Below, in pieces: positions 26,901 through 34,166 of a stretch of DNA of 64,000 bases (positions are counted from its first letter, which is position 1; each line of letters opens with the position of its first letter). The notes beneath the pieces are model-generated. The model saw nothing but the letters and a program-made list of their open reading frames with translations. It searched no databases and was not told where the DNA came from. The stretch spans positions 186,001 to 250,000 of the forward strand of contig NZ_JAGKJI010000004.1 of assembly GCF_020329485.1 (NCBI RefSeq). Direction: 5' to 3'. The position numbers were made by a program, and so were the translations under genes. The stretch is from Bradyrhizobium cenepequi (GTDB lineage: Bacteria; Pseudomonadota; Alphaproteobacteria; Rhizobiales; Xanthobacteraceae).

Positions 26901-26976
26901 CCTTTTCCCGACTAACACCTACAACTCGACAAGTTACGGCGTCGACGTGCTGTTCCGTCCGCAACTCGCGGCGTAA
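20944..26976 (+). CDS. 2010-residue DMFase-like / DUF4082 / Ig-repeat protein
   Basis: Domain order: residues 1-250 low-complexity, no signal peptide; about 256-755 a domain like the large subunit of N,N-dimethylformamidase (motifs SDTTWQAYNGWGG, GHDEYWS near 501, GNEMYWR near 530); about 770-856 an Ig-like domain; then four DUF4082 modules (about 860-1016, 1123-1286, 1588-1743, 1849-2009) alternating with five cadherin/Ig-like repeats with the DGRGGTAS motif. The middle three repeats (1291-1588) are almost identical. GAGGAC precedes the ATG. Repeat proteins of this kind are usually exported by type I systems, and one is encoded 11 kb away; no RTX nonapeptides were seen. It may be a surface or matrix enzyme. 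Enzymatic activity is not shown. Confidence 0.85.
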   Translation: MRSLYEDSGLGRIALGLETWRRTLLRGKVRPSDSDAENGLLSPFDARNLLESPGLSASRAAALVSTETRDAGLAGLTAEVRTPASAAAEPATSNPVVILGQVPSAALTPDIIGSSTPPAVAQICGCGYFIAPTRLLDQRAANGAPVQLSGQLHDSRVSGATDLVLAGQAGGMGASISVDMSLQNVAPLTGWLPGGGSITGSNVLPGGAETGTGTSNGIIGTLSGSVTTAQTSSPARQVATTASPNLLAAAATSTNPIVLENQKQGTPQSVWDIDGAGSSNIEGFATDISVNIGNRVDFKINTDSSDYRIEIYRLGYYGGMGARLVTTIQHTGVQNQPAPLRDAATGLVDAGNWSVSASWNVPGDAVSGVYIAKLVREDGTFGENHIPFIVRDDSSTSDVVFQTSDTTWQAYNGWGGANFYGGNGPATGQGAGRAYAVSYNRPIATRGGIGTASGPQDYLFGAEYAAIYWLEQNGYDVSYMAGVDTDRYGSLLLNHKLYLDAGHDEYWSGQQRANVEAARDAGVNLAFWSGNEMYWRTRWGNSISSDATAYRTLISYKETWANSSIDPSDQWTGTFRDPRFSPPATGGGIPENALIGQMFQVDDVGVTQADALQAITIPYDDANLRFWRNTSVANLQPAQTATLTKNYLGYEWDEAPDNGFDPAGLVRLSSTTLPVNTYLLDYGNTVGSGISTHNLTLYRAASGALVFGAGTVYWPWGLSDNHDLQPTPSDPRVQQAMINLLADMGIQPGTLQSGMVAATASTDTTRPTSTINALASFSAQSVVTISGTAADFGGGVIAGVEVSTDGGATWFNATGDETWTYTWSPQVAGTYTIKSRAVDDSINLEMPSAGRTVTVTAPSYLTLFPGSASADIVNTTDASAVELGVRFQTSISGTVSGIRFYKSSQDTGTHTGSLWSSTGTLLATATFTNETATGWQSVTFSNPVSLTPGATYVASYHTNVGHYSVSSDYFTSDVTSGPLTASANGNGVYTYSSNRAFPTNTFSGENYWVDVMFNPSTVNGAPVAANDVGPTATRDLAITIAASTLTGNDSDPDGDAISVTAVSGATNGTVVLNTQPNPQNNTITFTPNAGYTGPASFTYTISDGRGGTASATVSFTVAPPGTAPVSLFSGSDIPAQTNLNDGSQLEVGMKFTSSVAGQITALKFYRSPGDTGVNTLDLWTATGTRLATVTFSNTSASGWQTVTLPSGVSIAANTTYIASYHTTGAYVATNNYFTTAVTNGPLTAPSSTASGGNGVYSYGGTSTSGIFPTSSYNAANYWVDVVFAPSGGGSNQPPVANNDSGYTTTQNTAVTIAASALLANDTDPNGDPLTITGVSGAVNGTVSFNAQTNVVTFTPTAGYTGAASFNYAISDGRGGTASATATLTVNAAANQPPVANNDGGYTTTQNTAVTIAASALLANDTDPNGDPLTITGVSGAVNGAVSFNAQTNVVTFTPTAGYTGAASFNYAISDGRGGTASATATLTVNAAANQPPVANNDSGYSTTQNTAVTIAASALLANDTDPNGDPLAITGVSGAVNGTVSFNAQTNVITFTPTTGYIGPASFSYAISDGRGGTATATANLSVTTTTLSLFSSSNTPALLSDPDTVPINLGVRFTSSAAGTINGIKYYKGAGDTGTHTGSLWSSTGTLLATATFTNETSSGWQTVIFSNPVSITAGTTYVASFQSNGHYTSTANYFTTARVNGPLTASAGNNGVYTYGTGNLFPTSTYNATNYWVDVLFSPAAGGANQAPVAANDSGFSVTQNSSLTISASALLANDTDPDGDNLTITGASNGVNGAASFNAQTNTVTFTPNSGYAGPASFTYAVSDGRGGTASASASLTVNAASATIVSLFSSNPTPSMVSVNDPNSVELGLKFQASTTGDITGLRFYKGPSNTGTHTANLWSSTGTLLATATFTNETASGWQQVNFATPVTITPGTTYIASYHTSGNYSADPNLFSSAVSNGPLTAPSSASSGGNGMYAYGSGSLFPTNTYNSTSYGVDVLFRPQLAA
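24814..25704 (+). repeat. Three near-identical 297-bp in-frame tandem repeats
   Basis: Copies begin at 24814, 25111 and 25408, each 297 bp (99 codons), beginning NQPPVANND and ending with TVNAA or its equivalent. Copies 1 and 2 differ at only a few bases; the third has diverged a little more, mainly in its second half. They lie inside the giant gene and would allow copy-number change by recombination without loss of frame. Confidence 0.9.
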
Positions 26977-27007
26977 CGGCTGATTTGCCGGCTTCGGGGC
27001 TGGCTCC

Positions 27008-27034
27008 GGCAACTCGGATCAAATCCGGGTTGCC
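27008..27034 (+). terminator. Hairpin terminator candidate after the giant gene
   Basis: GGCAACTCGGAT, a CAA loop and ATCCGGGTTGCC form a 12-bp stem with one G-T pair, starting 31 bases after the stop codon. No clear T-run follows. Confidence 0.55.
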
Positions 27035-27108
27035 ACCCTTGATCGTTCTCGCAGCGCGTCCGAGCGATCTTTGCCTTCGGCACCGCATCGATTTCCGTTT
27101 CGTCTTCT

Positions 27109-27274
27109 TCATGATCCGCTCCGTTTATCGAAAGGAAACGGCATTCTCACCACCTCCCGCGGCAGGCTCACCCGCGTCTTGCAGCGGTTGCACTTAACCT
27201 CAAGCCAGCCGAGCCCGCCGTTGATGCACGGCCGATCGTCGGCGGACGGCTGAGCTGGCTCGTGAGCGGTGTTC
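27109..27274 (-). pseudogene. Fragment of a small Cys-motif hypothetical protein
   Basis: Just downstream of the transposase fragment the minus strand encodes GGLGWLEVKCNRCKTRVSLP, a Cys-x-x-Cys segment reminiscent of short rhizobial hypothetical proteins, then quickly a stop. Both ends seem lost. The assignment rests on memory of the CxRCKT pattern and is weak. Confidence 0.3.
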
Positions 27275-27552
27275 TTAAGCCACGGCCTTGAGGTCTTGCT
27301 TTCCGTAGGCCCAAGGTAACAGCTGATCGATATTGCGGTTGAGATGACCGTTGGCGATCCTGTTGAGGACATCTGTCAGATAGCCGAGCGGATCGACGTC
27401 GTTGAGTTTACAGGTTTCGATCAGCGAGGCGATGGTCGCCCAATGCTCGGCTCCCCCGTCAGAACCTGCGAACGACGCATCCTTTCGATTGAGCGCGATC
27501 GGGCGAATGGAACGTTCGACGATATTGTTGTCGGGTTCGATGCGGCCGTCGA
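27275..27552 (-). mobile_element. IS66-family transposase (TnpC), C-terminal fragment
   Basis: The minus strand encodes about 92 residues ending in the IS66 transposase C-terminus: DGRIEPDNNIVERSIRPIAL, then SDGGAEHWATIASLIETCKL, ending LLPWAYGKQDLKAVA and a stop at 27275. The catalytic Glu region near DNN-VERSIRP is present, but the N-terminal 400 residues are missing. The left end runs directly into a truncated regulator gene near 27552. No terminal inverted repeats were identified, so the element is dead. Confidence 0.85.
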
Positions 27553-28561
27553 TTGCGGGCCGGAAAATTCCGGGACACGCTCGCGCTCGCCGAGCGCGCC
27601 TGGACCGTTGCGGAAGAGATCGCCGATCCCGTCGGACTGTCGGCCGCGCATCGATTGCTCAGCACCTCTCATCGTCTCGTGGGCAACCAGCCCGAGGCTC
27701 TCTCCCACCTGGAAACGTGGCAGCCGCGCCCGTCCCACATCACGGACACCAGCGCCTTCAACGCCGGCCGCGTGCCCCGGATCGGTCGTGGCCGCGTGCT
27801 CTGGCTGCTCGGCTTTCCGGATCAAGCGGTTGAGGCCGCCAGGAAGGCGGACGAGGAAGCGGCCAGTGTTCAGAGCCCGGTGCCGGTTTGCATCGTGACG
27901 ATCTGGGGCGCAAACGTATTCGGATGGATCGGTGACTGGGACACAGTCGAAGAACGGGCCGATCGATTGATCGCCTACGCGAGCAAATACTCGCTCGCGC
28001 CGCATGTCGCCGTGGGCCACGGCATGAAGGGCGCCGTATTGATCAACCGCGGCGAGATCGAGCCTGGCGTCGAAATTGTTACAGGCGTCGCTGGCGAAGC
28101 TGAGGGCGGATCATTACGAACTCTATACCGGCGGGTTGTATCTGGCCTTGGCCGACGGCCTTGGAGCGAGCGGCCGACTGGATGAAGCCGTGACCGCGCT
28201 CGACGATACGATCGCCATCGCCAATGCAAACGGCGGTTCGTTGGATCTGCCGGAATTGCTGCGCACCAGGGGCACACTCCTGGCGCAGGCCGGAGATGCG
28301 GCCGCCGCGGAAGAGAACTTGCGGAGCTCGCTTGCCCTGGCGAGGAGCCATTCCGCGCTCTCACTACAACTCCGCACGACGACGAGCCTTGCCCGTCTGA
28401 AGATCGGTCAGGGAGATCCGGCCGAAGCGCACGCCACGCTTGCCGAAACCTACGGTCGGTTCACCGAGGGTTTCGACACGGCCGACCTTCGCGCGGCCAA
28501 AGGGCTTTTGAGCGAGATGAGTGCTGCGTCGATCTCGATGCCGAAACTATCCTCGGCCTAG
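27553..28561 (+). pseudogene. Truncated and frameshifted TPR/ATPase-type regulator
   Basis: The translated DNA matches the C-terminal TPR-rich half of large signalling ATPases (adenylate-cyclase/winged-helix type) common in Bradyrhizobium: AERAWTVAEEIADPVGLSAAHRLLS at the start and LAETYGRFTEGFDTADLRAAKGLL at the end. The 5' part (DNA-binding and NTPase domains) is gone, replaced by the IS66 fragment. Around 28077-28080 one extra base moves the frame: GVEIV is followed in the next frame by LQASLAKLRADHYELY. A working protein is not expected. Confidence 0.8.
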
Positions 28562-28619
28562 CTGAGGCATTCTTGGCCTTAGCGGCGCCAATGCCAGCAT
28601 CACCTGGTCTCATCGTGCT

Positions 28620-29645
28620 CTACACAGCCGGCGGATTGCGGTCGATAAAGGTCGAGCGCTGATGCCAATAGGGATAAGGCAACGTCACCTTGCTGGCTTC
28701 ATCGAGCTTGGCAACCTGCTCCCCGGTCAACGACCATCCGATCGCGCCGAGGTTCTCGCGCAGCTGCGTTTCGTTGCGTGCGCCGACGATCAGCGTGGCC
28801 ACCGTCGGTCGCTGCAACAGCCAGTTCAGCGCAATCTGCGATACGCTCTTGCCGGTTTCCTTGGCGATCTCGTCGATCGCATCCACCACGCGATAGACAT
28901 GTTCATCCGGCACTGGCGGTCCGAACGAAGACGTCTGCGGCAGCCGGCTGACCTCCGGCCGCGGCTGGTTGCGCCGGATCTTGCCGGTGAGCCGGCCCCA
29001 GCCGAGCGGCGACCACACCACCGCGCCCAGACCCTGGTCGAGGCAGAGCGGCATCAACTCCCACTCATAATCGCGCCCGATCAACGAATAATAGGTCTGG
29101 TTGGCGACATAGCGCGGGAAGCCGTATTTGTCGGCAACCGAAAGCGCCTTCATCAGGTGCCAGCCGGAGAAATTCGAAACCCCGACATAGCGGATCTTGC
29201 CGGCACGCACGAGCGTATCCAGTGTTGCGAGTACCTCTTCTGGCGGCGTGAATGCATCGAAGCCGTGCAACTGGAACAGGTCGATATAATCGGTCCCTAG
29301 CCGGCCGAGCGAGCCGTCGACGGCCGCAAGCAGGTGTTGACGCGACGAACCGATATCGTTCGGTCCATCGCCGAAGCGGAAGCTGGCCTTGGTCGAGATC
29401 AGCAACTTGTCGCGTCGGCCCTTGATTGCCTGGCCGAGCACGCGTTCAGATTCGCCCATGGAGTAGACGTCGGCGGTGTCGAACATCGATACGCCGGCAT
29501 CGAAGCAAATATCGACCAGCCGCCGCGCTTCGATAGCATCGGTATTGCCCCATGCGGCCAAGCGACCGACGCCGCCGAAGGTGCCGGTCCCGAAGCTGAG
29601 CGCGGGCACGCTAAGCCCTGTCTTTCCCAGGCGTCGGCATTCCAT
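28620..29645 (-). CDS. Aldo/keto reductase
   Basis: A 341-residue NADPH-dependent (beta/alpha)8 reductase. The catalytic tetrad is visible: Asp and Tyr in FDTADVYSMGESE, Lys in ISTKASF, His in FQLHGFD. The cofactor-binding end contains GARNETQLRENLGAIGW. The ATG at 29645 has GGGAG eight bases upstream; a longer frame to 29744 has no support. It stands alone, convergent with the broken regulator. Physiological substrate unknown. Confidence 0.92.
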   Translation of the reverse strand: MECRRLGKTGLSVPALSFGTGTFGGVGRLAAWGNTDAIEARRLVDICFDAGVSMFDTADVYSMGESERVLGQAIKGRRDKLLISTKASFRFGDGPNDIGSSRQHLLAAVDGSLGRLGTDYIDLFQLHGFDAFTPPEEVLATLDTLVRAGKIRYVGVSNFSGWHLMKALSVADKYGFPRYVANQTYYSLIGRDYEWELMPLCLDQGLGAVVWSPLGWGRLTGKIRRNQPRPEVSRLPQTSSFGPPVPDEHVYRVVDAIDEIAKETGKSVSQIALNWLLQRPTVATLIVGARNETQLRENLGAIGWSLTGEQVAKLDEASKVTLPYPYWHQRSTFIDRNPPAV

Positions 29646-30086
29646 CTGTATTCTCCCAGCGTTGATCTGGCTTCGTACCTTGTGCGGTCTATCCAAGCGC
29701 CACCATGTTACGATCCTAACCAAATCTGGCACAGCCGCAATCACGGCTATGGAACGACGAAGTGAAGTCGAAGTGACTTGACACTCTGTGTCAGAGCGCC
29801 GCGCCCATCCACGTCACAAGCGGCCAGCGCAGCTTGAATTTCGGGTGCGAGGGAGCTTCCGCGAGTCCATCGCTCACCGTCTTCGCAGGGGGAGCCCGCA
29901 AGAACGGGATACATTCCTTTTTCGAACTCTTCGATTTCAATTCTTCAAGAGCGAGCGAGTGGCTCACAGCCGAATGATATGAATTTGGCGATATCATCGC
30001 CCGCACGAAGCAAATAAGTCCATTTACATCCTCCTCCGCGCTCTTTAGTAGTTAAGTACTAAATAAGAACTATATGGGAGATCAGC
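29646..30086. promoter_or_regulatory. 441-base intergenic region with repeat fragment and a 7-bp-arm operator candidate
   Basis: Positions about 29826-29910 carry a fragment (AGCGCAGCTTGAATTTCGGG and following) of the repeat family also found at 57531. Just before the SDR gene, TTTAGTA (30044-30050), 6 bases, and TACTAAA (30057-30063) form a perfect inverted repeat, a likely operator, followed by GGGAG as ribosome site. A regulator gene is not adjacent. Confidence 0.5.
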
Positions 30087-30827
30087 ATGATAGAACGCCG
30101 CGCGGTCGCGATATTGGTCGGTGCGGGCGATGCCATCGGGGCCGCCGTGGCGCGGCGTTTTGCAAAAGGCGGCTACACCGTCTGCATCTGCCGCCGCGAT
30201 GCCGCCAAATCGCAGCACCTGGTCGACGAGCTGAAGGCTGCAGGCCATGAGGTTCACGCGCTCAGCGTTGACGCCAGGCAGGAGGCGGAAGTCCAGGATC
30301 TGTTCGCGCGTGTCGAGAGGGAGGTCGGCCCGATCGAGATCTGCCTCTTCAATGCGGGCTCGAACGTCAACAAGCCGCTGCTCGAGACCACCGAAAAGCT
30401 GTTCTTCAAGGCTTGGGAGCTCGCCTGCTACGCCGGGTTTCTGGTCGGTCGCGAGGCGGCGCGCTACATGGTGCCGCGCGGCCATGGCACCATCTTCTTT
30501 ACCGGCGCGACCGCGAGCATCCGCGGTGGCAACGGCTTTGCCGCGTTCTCATCTGCGAAATTCGCACTGCGCGCGGTCGCGCAAGCGATGGCGCGCGAGC
30601 TCGGTCCGAAGAACGTCCATGTCGTGCACCTGATCATCGATGCCGGCGTCGACAGTCGGGCCATACATGAGCGGATGAAGGCCCGCGGCATCGAGGCCAA
30701 CGCGGTTCCACCCGACAGCCTGACCAAGACCGCGTCGATCGCGGAAGCCTATTGGTTCGCGCACCAACAGACGCGGGATGGCTGGACGCACGAGCTCGAT
30801 CTGCGTCCCTCGGTGGAGAGATGGTGA
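30087..30827 (+). CDS. SDR-family oxidoreductase with Phe at the catalytic Tyr position
   Basis: A 246-residue classical short-chain dehydrogenase. The cofactor motif is GAGDAIGAAVARRF (a variant of TGxxxGxG), the NAG motif is in LFNAGSN, the catalytic Ser in FTGATAS. The YxxxK motif reads FSSAK, so the catalytic Tyr is replaced by Phe while Lys is kept. Such members may use another acid or be non-canonical. The gene is one base from the GST-like gene (stop TGA, then ATG), so the two are one operon, preceded by an inverted repeat that may be its operator. Substrate unknown. Confidence 0.85.
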   Translation: MIERRAVAILVGAGDAIGAAVARRFAKGGYTVCICRRDAAKSQHLVDELKAAGHEVHALSVDARQEAEVQDLFARVEREVGPIEICLFNAGSNVNKPLLETTEKLFFKAWELACYAGFLVGREAARYMVPRGHGTIFFTGATASIRGGNGFAAFSSAKFALRAVAQAMARELGPKNVHVVHLIIDAGVDSRAIHERMKARGIEANAVPPDSLTKTASIAEAYWFAHQQTRDGWTHELDLRPSVERW

Positions 30828-30828
30828 G

Positions 30829-31500
30829 ATGGCCGCGCCGGACCTGACCCTCTGGGGCGTGGGCACGAGCCGGACGATAAGGCCGCACTGGGCCATGTAC
30901 GAGCTTGGCCTCTCCTACGCAACGAAACCGATCGGCCCCCGCACCGGCGAGACCAAAACCAAGGAATATACCGCGCTTAATCCACGGCAGAAGATTCCGC
31001 TGCTACAGGATGGCGATTTCTGTATCGGCGAGAGCGCAGCGATCGTTGCCTACCTGTCGCGGACCTATTCGATGCCAGATCGTGCGTTGATTCCGGAGAG
31101 CCAACGCGATTACGCCGTCTGGCTAGAATGGTGCTTCTTCATCGTTGCCGAGCTCGATTCGACGAGCCTTTATGTCATGCGCCGGCACAGGGCCGACGCG
31201 CTCGGGCGCATCTACGGGGTCGCACCCGAGGTCGTGACGCAGGCGGCAGAATATTTCCGCCAGCAATCGCGCCATGTGGAGGTCGCGCTCGCCGACGGCC
31301 GCCAATATCTGATGGGCGATCAATTCACCAGCGCCGATATTCTGCTCACCACCTGCCTCGATTGGGCGATCGCCTACGGTGTCGGCATCTGCGACAACGC
31401 CCATCCCTATCTCGAGCGCATGCACCAGCGGGAAGCGTATCAGCTCGGCCAGGCTGCCAACAGGCCGCTGGCTCCAACCACGCCGCCGCCGAAGACGTGA
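30829..31500 (+). CDS. Glutathione S-transferase family protein
   Basis: A 223-residue GST. The thioredoxin-like N-terminal domain (DLTLWGVGTSRTIRPHWAMYELG) contains the Ser of the catalytic loop, NPRQKIPLLQDG with the cis-Pro, and GESAAIVAYLS, the glutathione gamma-Glu site (ES). The C-terminal helical domain carries FTSADILLTTCLDWA. The ATG at 30829 was chosen for its spacing to GGAGAG. It probably conjugates or isomerises a substrate handled with the upstream SDR, which is inference from the operon. Confidence 0.9.
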   Translation: MAAPDLTLWGVGTSRTIRPHWAMYELGLSYATKPIGPRTGETKTKEYTALNPRQKIPLLQDGDFCIGESAAIVAYLSRTYSMPDRALIPESQRDYAVWLEWCFFIVAELDSTSLYVMRRHRADALGRIYGVAPEVVTQAAEYFRQQSRHVEVALADGRQYLMGDQFTSADILLTTCLDWAIAYGVGICDNAHPYLERMHQREAYQLGQAANRPLAPTTPPPKT

Positions 31501-31536
31501 CGACGTCACCTTACCCCTGCTTGAAGAGGTCGGAAT

Positions 31537-32685
31537 TCAAGCGCAGCTTGACTCCAGCACGGTGGGCTCGTCACCCGACCACCGCCAGCGTCCGCCACCG
31601 GCGCGTTTGGCGGCATAGAGCGCGCGGTCGACCTGTTCCAGCAGCGACGCGGTACCGACGGCCGCATCAGCGGTAAGTTCGGTCACCAGGATGCCCGCGC
31701 TGGCGCCGATCCGCACCGGTTGTTGCGAGACGAAGAAAGGCAGCGACAGTGCCTCGACCACCCGCTTGGTGAGTGCCACCGCCGCATCTTTGCCAGCCGG
31801 TCCGCTGTCCACCGGGCGCAACAGCATGAACTCATCGCCGCCGAAACGGGCAACGGCACCTTGCGGCCCGATGCAGTGGGTCAATCGTTCGGCGACCTGG
31901 CGCAGCAGCGAATCTCCGGCGTGATGACCAAGCCGATCATTCACCGATTTGAACCCATCAAGATCGATAGCGATGATGGCGACGCGCCCCGCCGCGTTCT
32001 CCAGCGCCGAAAGGAACGCGGCACGATTCGGCAATCCGGTCAGGAAATCATGATGGGCCTGACGCGCGAGCGCCTGCTGGGCTTCCAGCCGCTCGATGAA
32101 GGCCGTGCTGAGATGACGGGAGGCTTCGCGCAGCATAACCCAGAACAGAAAGAGCATGCAGGCGCCGAGCTTGTAGGCGAGTTCCGGCCGGAGCAGGCCC
32201 GCCACGATGGTCGGCGCGAACAGCACGGCCGACGCCGACAGCACGATCCACGGACGCACCGCCGCACGCGAGACCATGCCGACGCAGAACGACATCGACA
32301 ACCCGAAGCTCATCCACGCGCCGGCGGCATCGCCGAGCCGGAGCGCGCGGAACGAAAGCAGGCCGAGCCCGACCGAGAACGCTACCGCGCCGATGCCGTA
32401 GATGCGCTCCCAGCGCAACACGTCCTGATCAGAGAAATTCGCGAAACTCAACCTATAGCGGCGCAGGCTGTACAGCCGGCCCGCAGCGGTGATCAAAATG
32501 AGACAGGAGATCAGGGCATAGCCGATATCCCCGCTGTCCAGTGCAAGCGCGATCGCGCCGCTGCCGGAGGTCACGGTGATCGCGATGACCTGAGGCAGGG
32601 ACGTGTAAAGCAGCTTGATCAGTTCGCGGCGGATGGCTGGCTGCACGGCGCCGGACAGATCGGTCGGTCTCATGGCCGGCACCAT
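31537..32685 (-). CDS. Membrane-bound diguanylate cyclase (GGDEF)
   Basis: A 382-residue protein with five or six membrane helices in residues 25-195, then a GGDEF domain (about 210-370) with DFLTGLPNRAAF, IDLDGFKSVND (metal Asp) and RFGGDEF intact, so it should make cyclic di-GMP. The RxxD inhibitory site normally five residues before GGDEF is absent (GPQG there), so product inhibition is not expected. No EAL domain. The start is uncertain between 32685 and 32673. Cyclic di-GMP could influence the polysaccharide genes, but nothing in the sequence links them. Confidence 0.9.
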   Translation of the reverse strand: MVPAMRPTDLSGAVQPAIRRELIKLLYTSLPQVIAITVTSGSGAIALALDSGDIGYALISCLILITAAGRLYSLRRYRLSFANFSDQDVLRWERIYGIGAVAFSVGLGLLSFRALRLGDAAGAWMSFGLSMSFCVGMVSRAAVRPWIVLSASAVLFAPTIVAGLLRPELAYKLGACMLFLFWVMLREASRHLSTAFIERLEAQQALARQAHHDFLTGLPNRAAFLSALENAAGRVAIIAIDLDGFKSVNDRLGHHAGDSLLRQVAERLTHCIGPQGAVARFGGDEFMLLRPVDSGPAGKDAAVALTKRVVEALSLPFFVSQQPVRIGASAGILVTELTADAAVGTASLLEQVDRALYAAKRAGGGRWRWSGDEPTVLESSCA

Positions 32686-32813
32686 GCTGCCGAGTCACTA
32701 AGAAACGGTGATGTGGATCAGTCCAGTCGTTGCCAGTTTTCATGACAGGCTTAAAGGAGCATCAAGGCCAACGTAGCCGCAGCAGGAGTTCCGCTCTGGA
32801 ACAAGCATACCGC

Positions 32814-32922
32814 CGTCATTCCGGGACGCGCCGCAAGGCGCGGGCCCGGAATCCATCGGGCCGCATGTGCAAGTGGAGACATGGCTTCCGGGCTCGATGC
32901 TTCGCGTCGCCCCGGAATGACG
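32814..32922. repeat. Palindromic intergenic repeat (CGTCATTCCGGG family)
   Basis: The element is bounded by CGTCATTCCGGG and the near-complement CCCCGGAATGACG, about 109 bases apart, with inner GC-rich inverted segments. It lies between two minus-strand genes and can fold into a long hairpin. Confidence 0.7.
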
Positions 32923-32944
32923 ATAAGTCGTTGCGGGTCGCCAG

Positions 32945-33556
32945 TCACCACATCGTCTGGCGGGCGCGCTCCGGCCATTCGCGGTCATAGGCTTCACCGC
33001 CGACCTTGTTTTCGCTCATGCTGGCGAGGATCTGGCCGGGCGTCGGCAGTGTCCTGGGATCGACGCGCCTGTCGGGATTCCAGAGATCGGCGCGGACGAT
33101 GGCTCTCGCGCACTGGAAGTAGATCTCCTCGACAGTCATAACGATGACGGAGCGTGGCGTCTTGCCTTCCATCTTGAAGGAAGCAAGCAAGTCCGCATCG
33201 ATCGAGAGATGAGCGCGGCCGTTGACGCGCAGCGTGGTACCGGACCCGGGGATCAGGAACAGCAGCGCGACGCGCGGGTCGCGGACGATGTTGCGGAGCG
33301 AATCGACGCGGTTGTTGCCGCGACGATCCGGCATCAGCAGCGTGTTCTCGTCATGGATGCGGACGAAGCCAAGCAGGTCGCCGCGCGGCGAGCAATCGAT
33401 GCCTTCGGGACCGATGGTGGCGAGCGCCGCGAACGGCGACGTCTCGATCAGGATGCGATAAGGTGGCGTGACACGGTCAGCGACCTTGACGGTAGAGGCG
33501 TCGTTGGGGAAGCCGTAGATCGCCTCCAATTGCTCGATCGTCGCGATACGTGTCAT
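32945..33556 (-). CDS. FMN-binding PPOX-family protein, last gene of the phn operon
   Basis: A 203-residue split-barrel flavoprotein of the pyridoxamine-phosphate oxidase superfamily (MSMEG_1061-like group): FAALATIGPEGIDCSPRGD (FMN-phosphate region), RRGNNRVDSLRNIVRDPRVALLF and LRVNGRAHLS are typical. The ATG at 33556 follows GGGAAG. It begins 13 bases after phnN in the same direction, so it may be cotranscribed with the C-P lyase genes. Family members reduce or bind flavin, F420 or haem; the substrate here is unknown. Confidence 0.85.
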   Translation of the reverse strand: MTRIATIEQLEAIYGFPNDASTVKVADRVTPPYRILIETSPFAALATIGPEGIDCSPRGDLLGFVRIHDENTLLMPDRRGNNRVDSLRNIVRDPRVALLFLIPGSGTTLRVNGRAHLSIDADLLASFKMEGKTPRSVIVMTVEEIYFQCARAIVRADLWNPDRRVDPRTLPTPGQILASMSENKVGGEAYDREWPERARQTMW

Positions 33557-33569
33557 CGGCTTCCCTTGT

Positions 33570-34166
33570 TTACTCGTCCCAGCGGCTGCCCCTGATGATC
33601 CGCGCGAGCTGGCGCGCGTGATAGTCGGCAATCCCGACGTTCACGATGGTGAAGTCCGGCGTTGTCGTGGTCTCATCGACGGTGCGGCTGAGCCGGTGCT
33701 CGATCCGGCCGTCGCTCACCCGTCCGCGCATCGCCAGCCGTTCGGCCAGGACGTTCGGCGGCGCGGTGATCTGGACGACGATGACATTGGCATAGGCGCG
33801 GCGGGCCATCGATATCACCGTGCGCGAGACGTTGGCGATCACGGTGCGGCCGGCGCGGAGATCGTGATCGATCGCGCGCGGCAGGGCATAGCAATGACCA
33901 TGCGCTTCCCAATGCATGGCATAGTCGCCGCGCGCCACCGCTTCCCTGAACGCGTCCGCGCTGACCTCCTCATTGTCCTCGGAGGCCGAGGAGGCGCGCG
34001 TGATCACGCGGCGCGCAAAGACGACATTCCCGTCCTCGCCACAGGCCACTTTGGCGAGCCCGAGCAGCGTATCCTTGCCGGCGCCGCTCGGACCGACCAC
34101 CAGCACCAGGCGGCCGGGGCCGATCGCAGCAGATGTCTCGATTGCAAGTGCCTGTGCTTCCGTCAT
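33570..34166 (-). CDS. phnN: Ribose 1,5-bisphosphate phosphokinase PhnN
   Basis: A 198-residue P-loop kinase (guanylate-kinase fold) with LVVGPSGAGKDTLLG as Walker A and RVITRASSASED in the substrate region. PhnN phosphorylates ribose 1,5-bisphosphate to PRPP, the last step that recycles the ribose carrier of the C-P lyase pathway. It overlaps phnM by ATGA. Confidence 0.93.
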   Translation of the reverse strand: MTEAQALAIETSAAIGPGRLVLVVGPSGAGKDTLLGLAKVACGEDGNVVFARRVITRASSASEDNEEVSADAFREAVARGDYAMHWEAHGHCYALPRAIDHDLRAGRTVIANVSRTVISMARRAYANVIVVQITAPPNVLAERLAMRGRVSDGRIEHRLSRTVDETTTTPDFTIVNVGIADYHARQLARIIRGSRWDE

